Source: Paenibacillus andongensis
Lineage (GTDB): Bacteria > Bacillota > Bacilli > Paenibacillales > NBRC-103111
DNA: 64,000 nt
Direction of reading: 5' to 3'
NCBI RefSeq assembly: GCF_025369935.1
Contig: NZ_CP104467.1
Location: 3,541,001 to 3,605,000 of the forward strand
Part shown: in pieces, positions 17,076 to 25,744 of the stretch
How the letters are laid out: the number at the start of each line of letters is the position of its first letter
How positions within the stretch are numbered: the stretch's first letter is position 1
Notes under the pieces: generated by a model
What the model saw: the letters and a program-made list of their open reading frames with translations, nothing else
The model's database searches: none
Told to the model about the DNA's origin: nothing
Position numbers and translations under genes: made by a program

Positions 17076-17830
17076 GAATCGATGTAATGACCCTGTTCCC
17101 GGAAATGTTCGAGGGTGTGTTTTCGTCCAGCATTTTAGGGAAAGCACGTGACAAGGGGATTGTTGCTCTCAACACGGTTAATTTTCGAGATTATTCCAAT
17201 AATAAGCATAACACAGTAGATGATTATCCATATGGCGGCGGTGGAGGGATGGTTCTTAAGCCAGAACCGATATTTGCTGCTGTGGAGAGTTTGCCTGTAC
17301 ATCAAGAAGACGGACAAGACCCAGTGAAACCGCGAGTGATTCTTATGTGCCCGCAAGGGGAGACGTTCACACAGAAGAAAGCGGAAGAGCTGTCTAAAGA
17401 ACAGCATCTTGTGTTTATTTGTGGTCATTATGAAGGCTATGACGAGCGCATTAGGCAGTACCTAGTGACGGATGAGTTGTCTATCGGTGATTATGTATTA
17501 ACAGGCGGCGAGTTACCTGCTATGGTCGTTATAGACAGCGTAGTGAGGCTGCTGCCTGGTGTGCTTGGTAATGAGATGTCAGCCGTGACAGATTCATTCT
17601 CTACAGGATTGCTGGAATATCCCCACTATACGAGGCCTGCTAAGTTTAGGGATTGGGAAGTGCCTGAGATGTTGTTATCAGGGCATCATGAAAATGTGAA
17701 GCGTTGGCGCCGCAAGGAGTCTTTGTTCCGAACACTAGAACGCCGTCCTGATTTGCTTGAAGGAAGGGAACTTTCCAAAGAAGAAAAAGCTTGGGTTGTT
17801 GAATGGAAAGGGCGGAAGCAAGAGGAGTAA
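17072..17830 (+). CDS. trmD: tRNA (guanine37-N1)-methyltransferase TrmD
   Basis: A 252-residue SPOUT-class enzyme using S-adenosylmethionine to make m1G37, which prevents frameshifting. The trefoil-knot cofactor site is visible in [13 protein letters not shown] and [13 protein letters not shown]. The N terminus [15 protein letters not shown] is diagnostic. It is translationally coupled to rimM (4-bp overlap). After it comes a promoter and leader for rplS. Confidence 0.97.
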   Translation: MRIDVMTLFPEMFEGVFSSSILGKARDKGIVALNTVNFRDYSNNKHNTVDDYPYGGGGGMVLKPEPIFAAVESLPVHQEDGQDPVKPRVILMCPQGETFTQKKAEELSKEQHLVFICGHYEGYDERIRQYLVTDELSIGDYVLTGGELPAMVVIDSVVRLLPGVLGNEMSAVTDSFSTGLLEYPHYTRPAKFRDWEVPEMLLSGHHENVKRWRRKESLFRTLERRPDLLEGRELSKEEKAWVVEWKGRKQEE

Positions 17831-17849
17831 GCCCCCAAAAACTTCTCTA

Positions 17850-17878
17850 TTGAATTTCTTTCCTGTCTATGATATTAT
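17850..17878 (+). promoter_or_regulatory. sigma-A promoter for rplS
   Basis: TTGAAT at 17850-17855, a 17-bp spacer and TATTAT at 17873-17878. The predicted start near 17885 gives a leader of roughly 110 nt before the rplS start codon. Confidence 0.65.
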
Positions 17879-17883
17879 ATATT

Positions 17884-17975
17884 CTGTTGTGAATTTTTCA
17901 ACAGTTCGAGTCTGGTGGTCCTCTACGCATAACAACTAAGAACGACTATGCCAATAAGCGGAATGAACACCTGTG
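17884..17975 (+). promoter_or_regulatory. Structured rplS leader, probable ribosomal protein L19 leader
   Basis: The leader contains CTGTTG/CAACAG, then an outer helix of GGTG (17914-17917) with CACC near 17968-17971, enclosing GCAT/ATGC (17937-17940 region with the ATGC near 17948-17951), and ends at the ribosome binding site. A conserved L19 leader motif upstream of rplS is known in low-GC Gram-positives and is thought to mediate autoregulation. The exact match was not tested. Confidence 0.45.
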
Positions 17976-17994
17976 TGGAAGGAGGGAGTCAACT

Positions 17995-18336
17995 ATGAAT
18001 CTTATTCAAGAGATTACGAAAGAGCAACTCCGTACGGATATTCCTAATTTCCGTCCAGGAGACACACTTAAAGTACACGTAAAAGTTATCGAGGGTACAC
18101 GTGAGCGTATTCAGCTGTTCGAAGGTGTTGTTATTAAACGCCACGGCGGTGGAATCAGCGAAACGTTTACAGTTCGTAAAATTTCTTACGGTGTGGGTGT
18201 GGAAAGAACTTTCCCATTCCATTCTCCGAAGATTGACAAGATTGAAGTGGCTCGCCGTGGTAAAGTTCGTCGTGCGAAACTTTATTATCTGCGTGGTCTT
18301 CGTGGTAAAGCAGCAAGAATTAAAGAAATTCGATAA
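17995..18336 (+). CDS. rplS: 50S ribosomal protein L19
   Basis: A 113-residue large-subunit protein located at the 30S-50S interface. Conserved stretches are [27 protein letters not shown] and [17 protein letters not shown], with the usual basic end [15 protein letters not shown]. The start follows GGAAGGAGGGAG. Its own promoter and leader precede it and a terminator-like hairpin follows, so it can be regulated separately from trmD and lepB. Confidence 0.98.
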   Translation: MNLIQEITKEQLRTDIPNFRPGDTLKVHVKVIEGTRERIQLFEGVVIKRHGGGISETFTVRKISYGVGVERTFPFHSPKIDKIEVARRGKVRRAKLYYLRGLRGKAARIKEIR

Positions 18337-18343
18337 GAAAACG

Positions 18344-18371
18344 GGGGGCTTGTTCAGGCAAGTCTCCTTTT
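18344..18371 (+). terminator. Terminator after rplS
   Basis: A 9-bp stem (18344-18352 with 18359-18367, two G-U pairs), 6-nt loop, then TTTTCATTTTC. Confidence 0.75.
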
Positions 18372-18426
18372 CATTTTCATGGTACATACTAGATATTAAC
18401 CAAAACTGGAAAAGAGGCAATCAGTG

Positions 18427-19038
18427 ATGGAACACAGTAATCAAGAACAGCCTTACATAGAACCGGATAAAACAACAGAAACGACTCCCGTTAAGTCAAC
18501 GAAAAGCGAAACATGGGAATGGATCAAAGCATTAGTGATCGCGGGAGTGCTCGTGATTATCATTCGTTGGTTCCTGTTCTCTCCTTTTATTGTTGATGGA
18601 GATTCCATGCGTCCGAATTTTTTCACAGGTGAACGACTCATCGTCAATAAAATTGTTTATGATATTCGCTCACCCAAACGCGGAGAGGTTATCGTTTTCC
18701 ATGCACCGGAAGGTAAGGATTACATTAAACGCGTAATTGCTCTCCCAGGTGAGACCGTAAAGGTTACGGGTGACAAAGTGTTCATTAATGGTCAAGAAAT
18801 TGATCAACCTTACATCAAGGATGCGATTGAGCAGGCGAAAAAAGAAGGACATGCCTATAATACGTTATCTGATTTTCAAGAGAAAAAAGTGCCTGAAGGT
18901 GAAATATTCGCAATGGGAGATAACCGCGGTAACTCCAAAGACAGCCGAGCGATTGGCTTCATACCTTACAACAAAATTGTAGGCCGTGCGGAAGTTATTT
19001 TTTGGCCAGTAAGTAAAATCAGTTTCATACATTTTTGA
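18427..19038 (+). CDS. lepB: Type I signal peptidase
   Basis: A 203-residue membrane serine protease that removes signal peptides from secreted proteins. After a hydrophilic 30-residue N terminus there is one membrane helix (about 33-50, ALVIAGVLVIIIRWFLF). The catalytic Ser60 is in VDGDSMRPN and the general base Lys101 in DYIKRVIALPG; GDNRGNSKDSR is the box E. This is the single-anchor Gram-positive form. Start: ATG 18427, or the adjacent in-frame GTG 18424 one codon earlier; a GAGG at 18414 fits both. Confidence 0.95.
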   Translation: MEHSNQEQPYIEPDKTTETTPVKSTKSETWEWIKALVIAGVLVIIIRWFLFSPFIVDGDSMRPNFFTGERLIVNKIVYDIRSPKRGEVIVFHAPEGKDYIKRVIALPGETVKVTGDKVFINGQEIDQPYIKDAIEQAKKEGHAYNTLSDFQEKKVPEGEIFAMGDNRGNSKDSRAIGFIPYNKIVGRAEVIFWPVSKISFIHF

Positions 19039-19049
19039 GGTGAAGAAGA

Positions 19050-19922
19050 ATGACCATTCAATGGTTTCCCGGTCACATGACCAAGGCTCGAAGACAAATT
19101 GAAGAAAAGCTTAAGCTGATTGATGTTGTGATCGAGCTCTTGGATGCCCGCATACCGCTCTCCAGTCGGAACCCGATGGTTGATGAGATTTTGAAAGATA
19201 AACCGCGATTGGTACTGCTGAATAAGAATGATTTGGCAGATCCGCAAGTGACGGCAGAATGGGTTAAGTATTTTGCTGATCAGGGCCTACCAGCATTGCC
19301 GATTGATGCAGCAACCGGAACGCACGTCAAAGAAATTTTGCCGCGTGTAAAGCAGCTTTGGGCCCATAAAATTGAACGGCAGCTTAGCAAAGGGATTAAT
19401 CCTCGTGCCGTAAGGGCGCTTATTGTAGGTATCCCGAACGTTGGGAAATCAACACTGATTAATCAGTTAGCAGGTAAAAAGATTGCAGCAACCGGAGATA
19501 AGCCTGGTGTTACTAAGGGTCAGCAATGGATTAAAGTTGGTACCGAAATGGACTTGCTCGATACACCAGGTATTTTGTGGCCAAAATTCGAAGACCAAAT
19601 GGTTGGAATGAGATTGGCAGCAACGGGCGCCATTAAAGAAGAGCTTCTTCATTTAGATGAGATTGCACTCTTTGTCGTTAAATACATGGTTCAGAATTAT
19701 TGGGCCGGTATTCAAGAACGATTTGGGGTTCAAGACCTTCCAGAGGATTTGGACAACATACAGGAAATGGTTAAAGTCATGGAGGCTATTGGTCGTAAGC
19801 GTGGTGCGATTGTGAGTGGGGGCAAAGTGGATTTGGACAAAGCCTCTTTAATCATTATTCGAGAGCTTAGGGCAGGGAAGATGGGGCGTATTTCATTGGA
19901 GAAGCCTTTAGATAAAAGATAG
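19050..19922 (+). CDS. rbgA: Ribosome biogenesis GTPase RbgA (YlqF)
   Basis: A 290-residue circularly permuted GTPase needed for late 50S assembly (incorporation of L16 and others). The permutation is seen directly: G4 (NKNDL, about residue 57) comes before G1 (GIPNVGKST, about 129-137) and G3 (DTPG, about 173). N-terminal [13 protein letters not shown] is diagnostic. It follows lepB closely, with a TGAGGTGAAGAAG ribosome binding site. Confidence 0.97.
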   Translation: MTIQWFPGHMTKARRQIEEKLKLIDVVIELLDARIPLSSRNPMVDEILKDKPRLVLLNKNDLADPQVTAEWVKYFADQGLPALPIDAATGTHVKEILPRVKQLWAHKIERQLSKGINPRAVRALIVGIPNVGKSTLINQLAGKKIAATGDKPGVTKGQQWIKVGTEMDLLDTPGILWPKFEDQMVGMRLAATGAIKEELLHLDEIALFVVKYMVQNYWAGIQERFGVQDLPEDLDNIQEMVKVMEAIGRKRGAIVSGGKVDLDKASLIIIRELRAGKMGRISLEKPLDKR

Positions 19923-20019
19923 TCAAGTAGTAAAAAAGAATGTCACTTTTGGACTCAGCTGGTCAAGCGGGTTCGGGGGTGGCTTTATTTTTTACACAAT
20001 GAATGTGAAAAAATGGGTG

Positions 20020-20049
20020 TGGCTTGTCTAAACGCCAATCCTTTATAAT
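20020..20049 (+). promoter_or_regulatory. Possible rnhB promoter
   Basis: Perfect TATAAT at 20044-20049 with TGGCTT at 20020-20025 (18-bp spacing, -35 weak). It lies 27 bp before the rnhB start. The preceding 19923-20019 has an A/T-rich imperfect inverted repeat and no clear terminator. Confidence 0.4.
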
Positions 20050-20075
20050 GAGGAGATGGAAAGGGGCGAAAGCCA

Positions 20076-20723
20076 TTGCTAGAGCATGAAAAACAACTGT
20101 GGGAGCAAGGTTTTACTCTTATAGCGGGTATCGATGAAGTAGGAAGAGGCTGTTTATTTGGGGATGTCGTCGCGGCTGCCGTTATTCTTCCGATGGGATA
20201 TGTGCTGGAGGGTGTGGACGATTCCAAAAAGCTTTCTGAAAAGAAGCGAGATGTCTTCTATGAGCAGATTATGAATGAGGCTTTAGCTGTTGGTGTAGGT
20301 ATTGTTGACGTGGATAGAATTGATGCCATTAATATTAAACAAGCGGCCAGACTTGCTATGAAACAGGCTGTGCAGCAGTTAGCTATCGTACCTGATTTTC
20401 TGCTTGTTGATGCTGAGAACGTCGAATTGGACATAGAACAATCCGCGATCATTCATGGAGATGCACTTAGTCAATCTATTGCAGCCGCATCAATAATTGC
20501 TAAGGTTACCAGAGATCGCATGTGTGTGGAATGGGATGAGCAGTATCCCGAGTATGGACTTGCTATACATAAAGGATATGCAACAAAGCACCATAGAGAG
20601 ATGCTTTTGCGCTATGGACCTACACCGCTGCATCGGAAATTATTTATACGTAAAGTGATGGCTCAATTGGAAGAGAAAGAGATAGTGCTCGAGTCTGAAC
20701 AGCTAGAACTGGATCTCATTTAA
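20076..20723 (+). CDS. rnhB: Ribonuclease HII
   Basis: A 215-residue RNase HII that cleaves RNA in RNA-DNA hybrids, including single ribonucleotides. The first catalytic pair is Asp20-Glu21 in AGIDEVGRG; LLVDAEN holds the third acidic residue. Translation starts at TTG 20076 (AAGGGGCG ribosome binding site 7 bp upstream); there is no in-frame ATG, and a stop codon at 20049 rules out a longer form, so the N-terminal extension of B. subtilis RnhB is missing. The loop after GRG reads CLFGD instead of the common PLAGP. Confidence 0.93.
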   Translation: MLEHEKQLWEQGFTLIAGIDEVGRGCLFGDVVAAAVILPMGYVLEGVDDSKKLSEKKRDVFYEQIMNEALAVGVGIVDVDRIDAINIKQAARLAMKQAVQQLAIVPDFLLVDAENVELDIEQSAIIHGDALSQSIAAASIIAKVTRDRMCVEWDEQYPEYGLAIHKGYATKHHREMLLRYGPTPLHRKLFIRKVMAQLEEKEIVLESEQLELDLI

Positions 20724-20797
20724 CATCTTTTGTAACGAAAAGGCAACAAGCCGCCGATAATATACATAAGTGTTTAGGAAGATTTGAGGTGAGCGCC

Positions 20798-22642
20798 ATG
20801 AATATTAGTGGTTTAATTCGCAGTTTAGTCGGTGATTTAACAGCATCTGAAAGTAAGGTGCTTGAACTTAAAGTAGGACAAATTGTTAAAGGTGTTGTGC
20901 TTCAGCTGCTGAGTGACCAAGAAGCGTTGATTAATATTGGCGGTGTGCAGGTTCGAGCTAAGTTGGAAACACCCCTTAAGCAAGGGGATGTTACGATGCT
21001 GCAAGTGCAGCCGGAATCTAGCGGGGGTCAAATCCTGCTCAAGCCATTAACGGCGTCAGATGTACAAATTGCGGATGATTCGCTTGGTGAGCTGTTAAAA
21101 GCATTCACGGTTAAAGATACGGCTGGTAATCGTCAAATGGTGCAGCAGATGCAGCAGGAAGGCGTTCCAGTATCGAAGGAGAATGTGAAGGCTTTCGAGG
21201 CTGTAATGCGCAGCATGCCTGAGGGTGCCAATAAGGAAGAATGGGCACAGGCTGCTGTACTTGCTTATAAAAAGGGATTGCCGCTCACAGAGGCGACTGT
21301 GGGGGCTTTGAAGCAGGTTACCACGGGGCCGCCTGTCGGTAAGGTGCTGGAGCAGCTTGATCAGCAGGCCACAGCCCTGATTGAGCAAGATCCCGCACAT
21401 CCGGCAGCGGAAACCGCGAAGCAGGTGGTATCGCTGCTCAAGGAGCTGCGGGCTTCCGCCGCAGCTGCGTGGCCTTCCGCGCGGCCGCCGGAGGCGCCGG
21501 CCGCGAATGTGGCTGTTACGCCAGCTGCTTCGCAGGCTGGCGGTGAAGCTAAGGCGGCTCCCGCAGGGTCGCCGCCTGTGGTTTCCGGCAGCGCGCCTGC
21601 GGCCGCTGCCGTTACGGCTCCGCCCGCTGCAGCTGCTGCTGCGGGCGAGGAGCTTCCCGCGGCGGCTGCGGCACGCGCGGAGACCGCTGCCGCCGGCTTG
21701 GCGCAGCCGGCGGCGGTACCGCAGGCCGCCCGCGCAGCGGAGGCGGCCTCGCCAGAGGCTCAGGCGCGCAGCGTTGAGCCTGCAAAAGGCGAACCGCCCG
21801 TGGCGGGTTCGCAGGTACAACCAGAGCCGCCTGCGAAGCAGAAGGCGGCAACGACAGAGGCGCATAATAGCGCGCCTCAAGAGCCCGAGGCTGATCCAGA
21901 GCCAAACTGGATCAGCCGCATGCTCAAAGCCGTAGGCGTGGAGCACGAGTCTCATCTAGCGGTGAAGCTGGATGAGCGCGCAGACGCGATTCTACGGGGC
22001 CGCAACAACACAGACGATCAGCTGCCTAATCTGATCGCCATAGGATCCCAGCAGGACGACTCCGTCAAGCCTGCTGCTGACACACTGAAGAGTCTGCTGC
22101 TGCAGCTTACTGCCTCTGATGACACGCCAGCGCCGCTCAAAGAGGCGGCGCAGCAAGCGATTGGACAAATTACAGGGCAACAGCTCATGTTGACTGGTGA
22201 CAAGAGCTCTATGTTTGCCCATATGACGTTGTTTGTCCCCTTCATGGATGGTACTGGCCAGCAATCTGCCGCCGTTCACATCCAATCCCGCAAAGGAAAG
22301 CGCGGGGAAGTAGACGCGAGCAATTGTCGTTTGCTATTCGACCTGCAAATGAAAGTAATGGGTAATACGTTGCTCGACGTGCATGTCGTCAATAAAATCG
22401 TATCTTTGAATATCCACAATGATCATCCTGCGTTAGCTCCCTTAATGGAGGAGTCCAAAGAAGAAATAACAACAGCCATGAATAAAGCGGGTTATCAATT
22501 TATCTCATTAAAATGCTCGCCATATCCGCTGCCGCCTGTTGCGGAGAATGAAGCTTCCAAGCAAGGGGCATCTGATGGCAGAGTAGATCTTCGAGCGCTC
22601 TATCAGCCAAAAGCCTATAAAGGGGTGGATTTCCGAGCATGA
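20798..22642 (+). CDS. FliK-like protein of the YlqG type
   Basis: A 614-residue protein of uncertain function. The N-terminal 190 residues look like a folded domain. Residues about 217-345 are an Ala/Pro-rich disordered linker encoded by strikingly GC-rich DNA (about 21450-21830). The C-terminal 140 residues (around CRLLFDLQMKVMGNTLLDVH) resemble the Flg_hook domain of FliK. The gene occupies the position of B. subtilis ylqG and overlaps its partner (ylqH-like) by 4 bp. GAGGTGAG at 20786 overlaps an in-frame GTG, so the ATG at 20798 is taken as start. A role in flagellar export control is possible but unproven. Confidence 0.7.
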   Translation: MNISGLIRSLVGDLTASESKVLELKVGQIVKGVVLQLLSDQEALINIGGVQVRAKLETPLKQGDVTMLQVQPESSGGQILLKPLTASDVQIADDSLGELLKAFTVKDTAGNRQMVQQMQQEGVPVSKENVKAFEAVMRSMPEGANKEEWAQAAVLAYKKGLPLTEATVGALKQVTTGPPVGKVLEQLDQQATALIEQDPAHPAAETAKQVVSLLKELRASAAAAWPSARPPEAPAANVAVTPAASQAGGEAKAAPAGSPPVVSGSAPAAAAVTAPPAAAAAAGEELPAAAAARAETAAAGLAQPAAVPQAARAAEAASPEAQARSVEPAKGEPPVAGSQVQPEPPAKQKAATTEAHNSAPQEPEADPEPNWISRMLKAVGVEHESHLAVKLDERADAILRGRNNTDDQLPNLIAIGSQQDDSVKPAADTLKSLLLQLTASDDTPAPLKEAAQQAIGQITGQQLMLTGDKSSMFAHMTLFVPFMDGTGQQSAAVHIQSRKGKRGEVDASNCRLLFDLQMKVMGNTLLDVHVVNKIVSLNIHNDHPALAPLMEESKEEITTAMNKAGYQFISLKCSPYPLPPVAENEASKQGASDGRVDLRALYQPKAYKGVDFRA

Positions 22643-22956
22643 CCAAGCAAAGGAATACTTCTGAGGAGTCGCAATCAACTCCTCTTAAGAAGGCTGTAGC
22701 GCTTCGCTACTCACCTGAAGCACAAAAAGCCCCAACCCTCATTGCGAAAGGGAAAGGGCACATGGCAGAAGCCATTCTGCAGAAAGCCAAGGAGAATGGG
22801 ATCCCCATTCAGGAGGATTCCTCTTTGGTTGAAGTGTTGTCTAAGTTAGATTTGGATCAAGAAATTCCCCCGGAATTGTATCAATTGGTTGCAGAGGTAT
22901 TAAGTTTTATCTATCGTTCAGATAACCGAATGAGATCGTCGAGGAATGAAAGATGA
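22639..22956 (+). CDS. FlhB C-terminal-domain-like protein of the YlqH type
   Basis: A 105-residue soluble protein equivalent to the cytoplasmic C-terminal domain of FlhB, without membrane segments. It aligns with FlhB encoded at 52593 in this window: AVALRYSPEAQKAPTLIAKG here against AVALKYDSNNMQAPTVIAKG there, and PPELYQLVAEVLSFIY against PAELFQAVAEVLAYVY. The autocleavage motif NPTH, present in the real FlhB, is absent. It overlaps the FliK-like gene upstream and yraN downstream by 4 bp each, so the three are translationally coupled. The pairing mimics the FliK-FlhB switch, but the function is unknown. Confidence 0.8.
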   Translation: MTKQRNTSEESQSTPLKKAVALRYSPEAQKAPTLIAKGKGHMAEAILQKAKENGIPIQEDSSLVEVLSKLDLDQEIPPELYQLVAEVLSFIYRSDNRMRSSRNER

Positions 22957-23330
22957 CAGAACTTCGTAAAGATGATCGGAAGCAGTTGGGGAAGCTTGGT
23001 GAAGAGTTGGCTGAAGCATTTCTAAGTGAGCGTGATTACCGAATTGTGGAACGTAATTGGCGCTGCCGTACGGGTGAGCTTGATATTATTGCAGAGAAAG
23101 CCAATAAGTTAATTTTTATTGAAGTCAGAACTAGACGCCCTTCAGGTCGTTTTGGCTCAGCCAAAGAATCCGTCGACTATCGCAAGCAGTTGAAAGTCAA
23201 AGAGACGGCACAATTTTACTTACATCGATTTCAAAAATACGAGCAATCCATTCAATTTGATGTGATCACGGTAGAAGTATCCGTGGATGGAGCAGCACCT
23301 ATTATTGAACACATACAAGGAGCCTTTTGA
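22953..23330 (+). CDS. yraN: YraN family (UPF0102) endonuclease-fold protein
   Basis: A 125-residue member of UPF0102, a restriction-endonuclease-like fold of unknown role. The nuclease-like motif is visible: ERNWRCRTGELDIIA then LIFIEVRTR (more often EVKTR), and the conserved VDYRKQLKVKETAQFYL. The start overlaps the preceding gene by ATGA. The stop codon is part of the terminator stem. It neighbours comM, a DNA-uptake helicase gene, in many Bacillota, here in convergent orientation. Confidence 0.9.
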   Translation: MTELRKDDRKQLGKLGEELAEAFLSERDYRIVERNWRCRTGELDIIAEKANKLIFIEVRTRRPSGRFGSAKESVDYRKQLKVKETAQFYLHRFQKYEQSIQFDVITVEVSVDGAAPIIEHIQGAF

Positions 23331-23374
23331 GAACCGTCTGTCGATAAGACAACGCGTCAAAGGGCTCTTTTTTT
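23321..23374 (+). terminator. Terminator after yraN
   Basis: A 10-bp stem (23321-23330 with 23357-23366, one G-U) uses the last codons of yraN; the loop holds an inner GTCT/AGAC hairpin. A C then seven T residues follow. Confidence 0.85.
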
Positions 23375-23433
23375 ACAGAAATTGAAGTAATGTCAAGATT
23401 AGATTGCTTTAGCGGAACGTGAGTGTGATAGTT

Positions 23434-25005
23434 TCAAATCTCAATCTCCTCAATCCGCTGCTTTTTATCCAAATTACGGTATTGAATTGCCTCTGCCAGA
23501 TGCTGTGGCTGGATACTGTCACATTCCTCGAGATCAGCTATGGTTAGAGCTAGCCGTAGGATGCGATCATGGGCTCTTGCACTAAGTCCCAAAGCTTCAA
23601 AAGAGGCACTAAGCAGTTGATCACCTTCTGGTGTTAGATGGCAATTTTGTCTCATTAGCTTGCCGCTCAATTCATTATTATGCTGAATACCTGTTCCGAC
23701 ATAGCGTTGTTGTTGTCTTTCATGTGCGCGCATAACTTGCAATAACATTTCTTTGGAGGACAAGTGATTGGTTCGTTCCTTTAGTTGTGTGTAACTTGGT
23801 TTAGGAACTTCAACATGAAGATCGATACGATCAAGCAGGGGACCAGATATTTTAGAACGATAATGAACAATTTTAGCTGGACTGCAGATGCAAGCATTTG
23901 CTTCTGTTTGGGCTCCATAATACCCGCAAGGACATGGATTCATGGCGGCAGCCAATATAAAGTGGGAGGGGAAAGTGTAAACCGCTCTTGCTCTTGCAAT
24001 TGTAACGTGACGATCCTCAAGCGGCTGTCTAAGTACTTCGAGGGCCGTTCTCGTGAATTCCGGCAGTTCATCTAGAAATAAAATGCCACGATGAGATAAG
24101 CTAACTTCTCCAGGTTTGGGTATTGTTCCGCCTCCGACAAGTCCGGCAGGTGAAATCGTATGGTGAGGCGCTCTAAAAGATCTTGTACGCATGAGAAATG
24201 AGCGATCAATAAGCTTTCCTGAGGCGCTGTAAATTTTCGTGACTTCTAAGGCTTCTTTGTCAGTCATAGGCGGCAGAATCGAGGGCATGCGCTTCACAAG
24301 CATTGTTTTCCCAGTTCCAGGAGGACCGATTAATAGTATATTGTGCATCCCAGCAGCGGCGATCATCATCGCACGCTTCACTTGGTGCTGCCCGTTGACA
24401 TCGGCATAATCTTCGACAAAGTGTTGTTCTTCGGCAGAAATTGTCGAAAACTCATCACCTTTATAATTAATGCCATTAAATATAAATTCGTGATGGGATT
24501 GCTTATTCCAGGATTTAAAATCAGAAAGGTTATTTATCGCGCAGACCTCAATACCTTCTATTAAAGCAGCCTCAGAAGCATTCGCGAAGGGAAGGCAGAC
24601 TCGTTTTATCCCTAGCTTTTTAGCGGCATGCGCCATAGAGAGAACGCCCGGTATGGGACGAAGAGAACCATCCAATGCGAGTTCACCTAGAAACAAAGTG
24701 TTCATGAAACCGTCCATTGGAACCTGACCGGTTGTAATCAAGATTCCTACCGCAATGGCTAAATCAAAAGATGAGCCTTCTTTGCGTAAATCTGCTGGCG
24801 CTAGATTGACCGTAATCCGATCCATGGGGAATGTATAGCCACAGTTTTTGATGGAGGAGCGCACTCTTTCGACAGATTCTCGAATGGCTGAGTCGGGGAG
24901 ACCAACCAAGTTAATTTGGGGTAAGCCACTGGAGATATCGACCTCTACTTCGATCGTTTGACCTTCTATACCTTGCAAGCAAGCGCTCATGACTTTGCCA
25001 TACAT
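23434..25005 (-). CDS. comM: ComM/YifB family AAA+ ATPase
   Basis: The only minus-strand gene in the window. A 523-residue protein: N-terminal ribosomal-S5-like domain (residues about 1-165, MYGKVMSACLQGIEGQ, LVGLPDSAIRESVERV), Mg-chelatase-type AAA+ domain with Walker A GPPGTGKT (227-234) and Walker B GILFLDELPEF (about 307-317), and a C-terminal Mg_chelatase_C domain. In Vibrio and Haemophilus ComM is a hexameric branch-migration helicase that helps integrate transformed DNA. dprA, another transformation gene, is 3 kb away. It has its own promoter at 25106-25135 (minus strand). Confidence 0.92.
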   Translation of the reverse strand: MYGKVMSACLQGIEGQTIEVEVDISSGLPQINLVGLPDSAIRESVERVRSSIKNCGYTFPMDRITVNLAPADLRKEGSSFDLAIAVGILITTGQVPMDGFMNTLFLGELALDGSLRPIPGVLSMAHAAKKLGIKRVCLPFANASEAALIEGIEVCAINNLSDFKSWNKQSHHEFIFNGINYKGDEFSTISAEEQHFVEDYADVNGQHQVKRAMMIAAAGMHNILLIGPPGTGKTMLVKRMPSILPPMTDKEALEVTKIYSASGKLIDRSFLMRTRSFRAPHHTISPAGLVGGGTIPKPGEVSLSHRGILFLDELPEFTRTALEVLRQPLEDRHVTIARARAVYTFPSHFILAAAMNPCPCGYYGAQTEANACICSPAKIVHYRSKISGPLLDRIDLHVEVPKPSYTQLKERTNHLSSKEMLLQVMRAHERQQQRYVGTGIQHNNELSGKLMRQNCHLTPEGDQLLSASFEALGLSARAHDRILRLALTIADLEECDSIQPQHLAEAIQYRNLDKKQRIEEIEI

Positions 25006-25105
25006 GAAAAAACACCTTCCTCTCCATAGTTACGCAGCTGTTTCGAGCTGTCATAAAGTGGGATAAAAGGTGCTTCCTTATTGATCCGTTTTATTCTTTG
25101 TCCTA

Positions 25106-25135
25106 ATTGTATACGATAATGGTAAAATTACGCAA
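25106..25135 (-). promoter_or_regulatory. comM promoter, minus strand
   Basis: On the minus strand TTGCGT (25130-25135) and TACAAT (25106-25111) are 18 bp apart, about 100 bp upstream of the comM start. The overlapping TATACA would give 16 bp. Confidence 0.5.
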
Positions 25136-25204
25136 TCCGGAAATGATCACTGCATACGTTTTAAAAATGCACGGCTTGAACATACTGGAACTAGAGGTGA
25201 TGAT

Positions 25205-25462
25205 ATGCAGGAGAAACCCTATTTTTGTCCCAATTGTCGTTCCAATCGTATCAAGTTCAGTGTAATCACAAGCTATTCTCAATCGTTTTTGAAGGACGCT
25301 TTATCAGGAAATATTACTGAATTCAAGGATCCTGACGCAATACCAGAGCCAGAACCTACGATCCAATGCCTGGTGTGCAGTTTCACGGGTAATGAGCTGC
25401 GCTTCATTAAACAAGCGGAGCGTGAACCGCGAATGAATACACCAACAACGCCGCTCTACTAA
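25205..25462 (+). CDS. Hypothetical small zinc-ribbon protein
   Basis: An 85-residue protein I do not recognise. Two CxxC pairs, CPNC (residues 8-11) and CLVC (about 55-58), spaced like a zinc ribbon, with an acidic, proline-rich stretch (DPDAIPEPEPT) between them. A GAGGTGATGAT ribosome binding site precedes the ATG and a strong terminator follows, so it is probably a genuine monocistronic gene. It is divergent from comM. No function can be assigned from the sequence. Confidence 0.75.
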   Translation: MQEKPYFCPNCRSNRIKFSVITSYSQSFLKDALSGNITEFKDPDAIPEPEPTIQCLVCSFTGNELRFIKQAEREPRMNTPTTPLY

Positions 25463-25474
25463 AAAGTCAAAGCT

Positions 25475-25512
25475 AGACGTATTTTTCAGCGATTGAAAAT
25501 GCGTCTTTTTTT
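25475..25512 (+). terminator. Terminator after the zinc-ribbon gene
   Basis: A 12-bp stem beginning AGACGTATTTTT with two G-U pairs and an 8-nt loop, followed by seven T residues. Confidence 0.9.
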
Positions 25513-25600
25513 ATGTGGAAAGTGATAGCTAAAGTTTTTCAGTGTGAAAGGAAAATTCGAACGCATTAACGAAAAAAATAAGGAAACTGTCGAAAATTAG

Positions 25601-25708
25601 TGATACAATGGTTAGGGCTTGCGAAGAAGTGTGATACTAATTCCGGCAGCAAGATTTATTTCGTGCACTACACAAATAGGAAATTACACTTTTTCCCTGT
25701 ATAGCACG
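25601..25708 (+). promoter_or_regulatory. sucCD promoter and structured leader
   Basis: TG at 25601-25602 and TACAAT at 25604-25609 form an extended -10 element without a clear -35. The leader of about 130 nt holds a nested stem: CGTGC (25662-25666) with GCACG (25704-25708) enclosing GGAAA (25679-25683) with TTTCC (25692-25696). Function of the stem is unknown. Confidence 0.45.
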
Positions 25709-25744
25709 TTTAGAAAGTCCATACTGATAGGAGGATTTTAGGAA

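Noticed and set aside
21095..21955. 286-codon minus-strand and 184-codon plus-strand alternative frames in the YlqG-like gene
   Set aside because: Both come from lack of stop codons in GC-rich DNA and read as Arg/Leu/Pro-rich low-complexity sequence.
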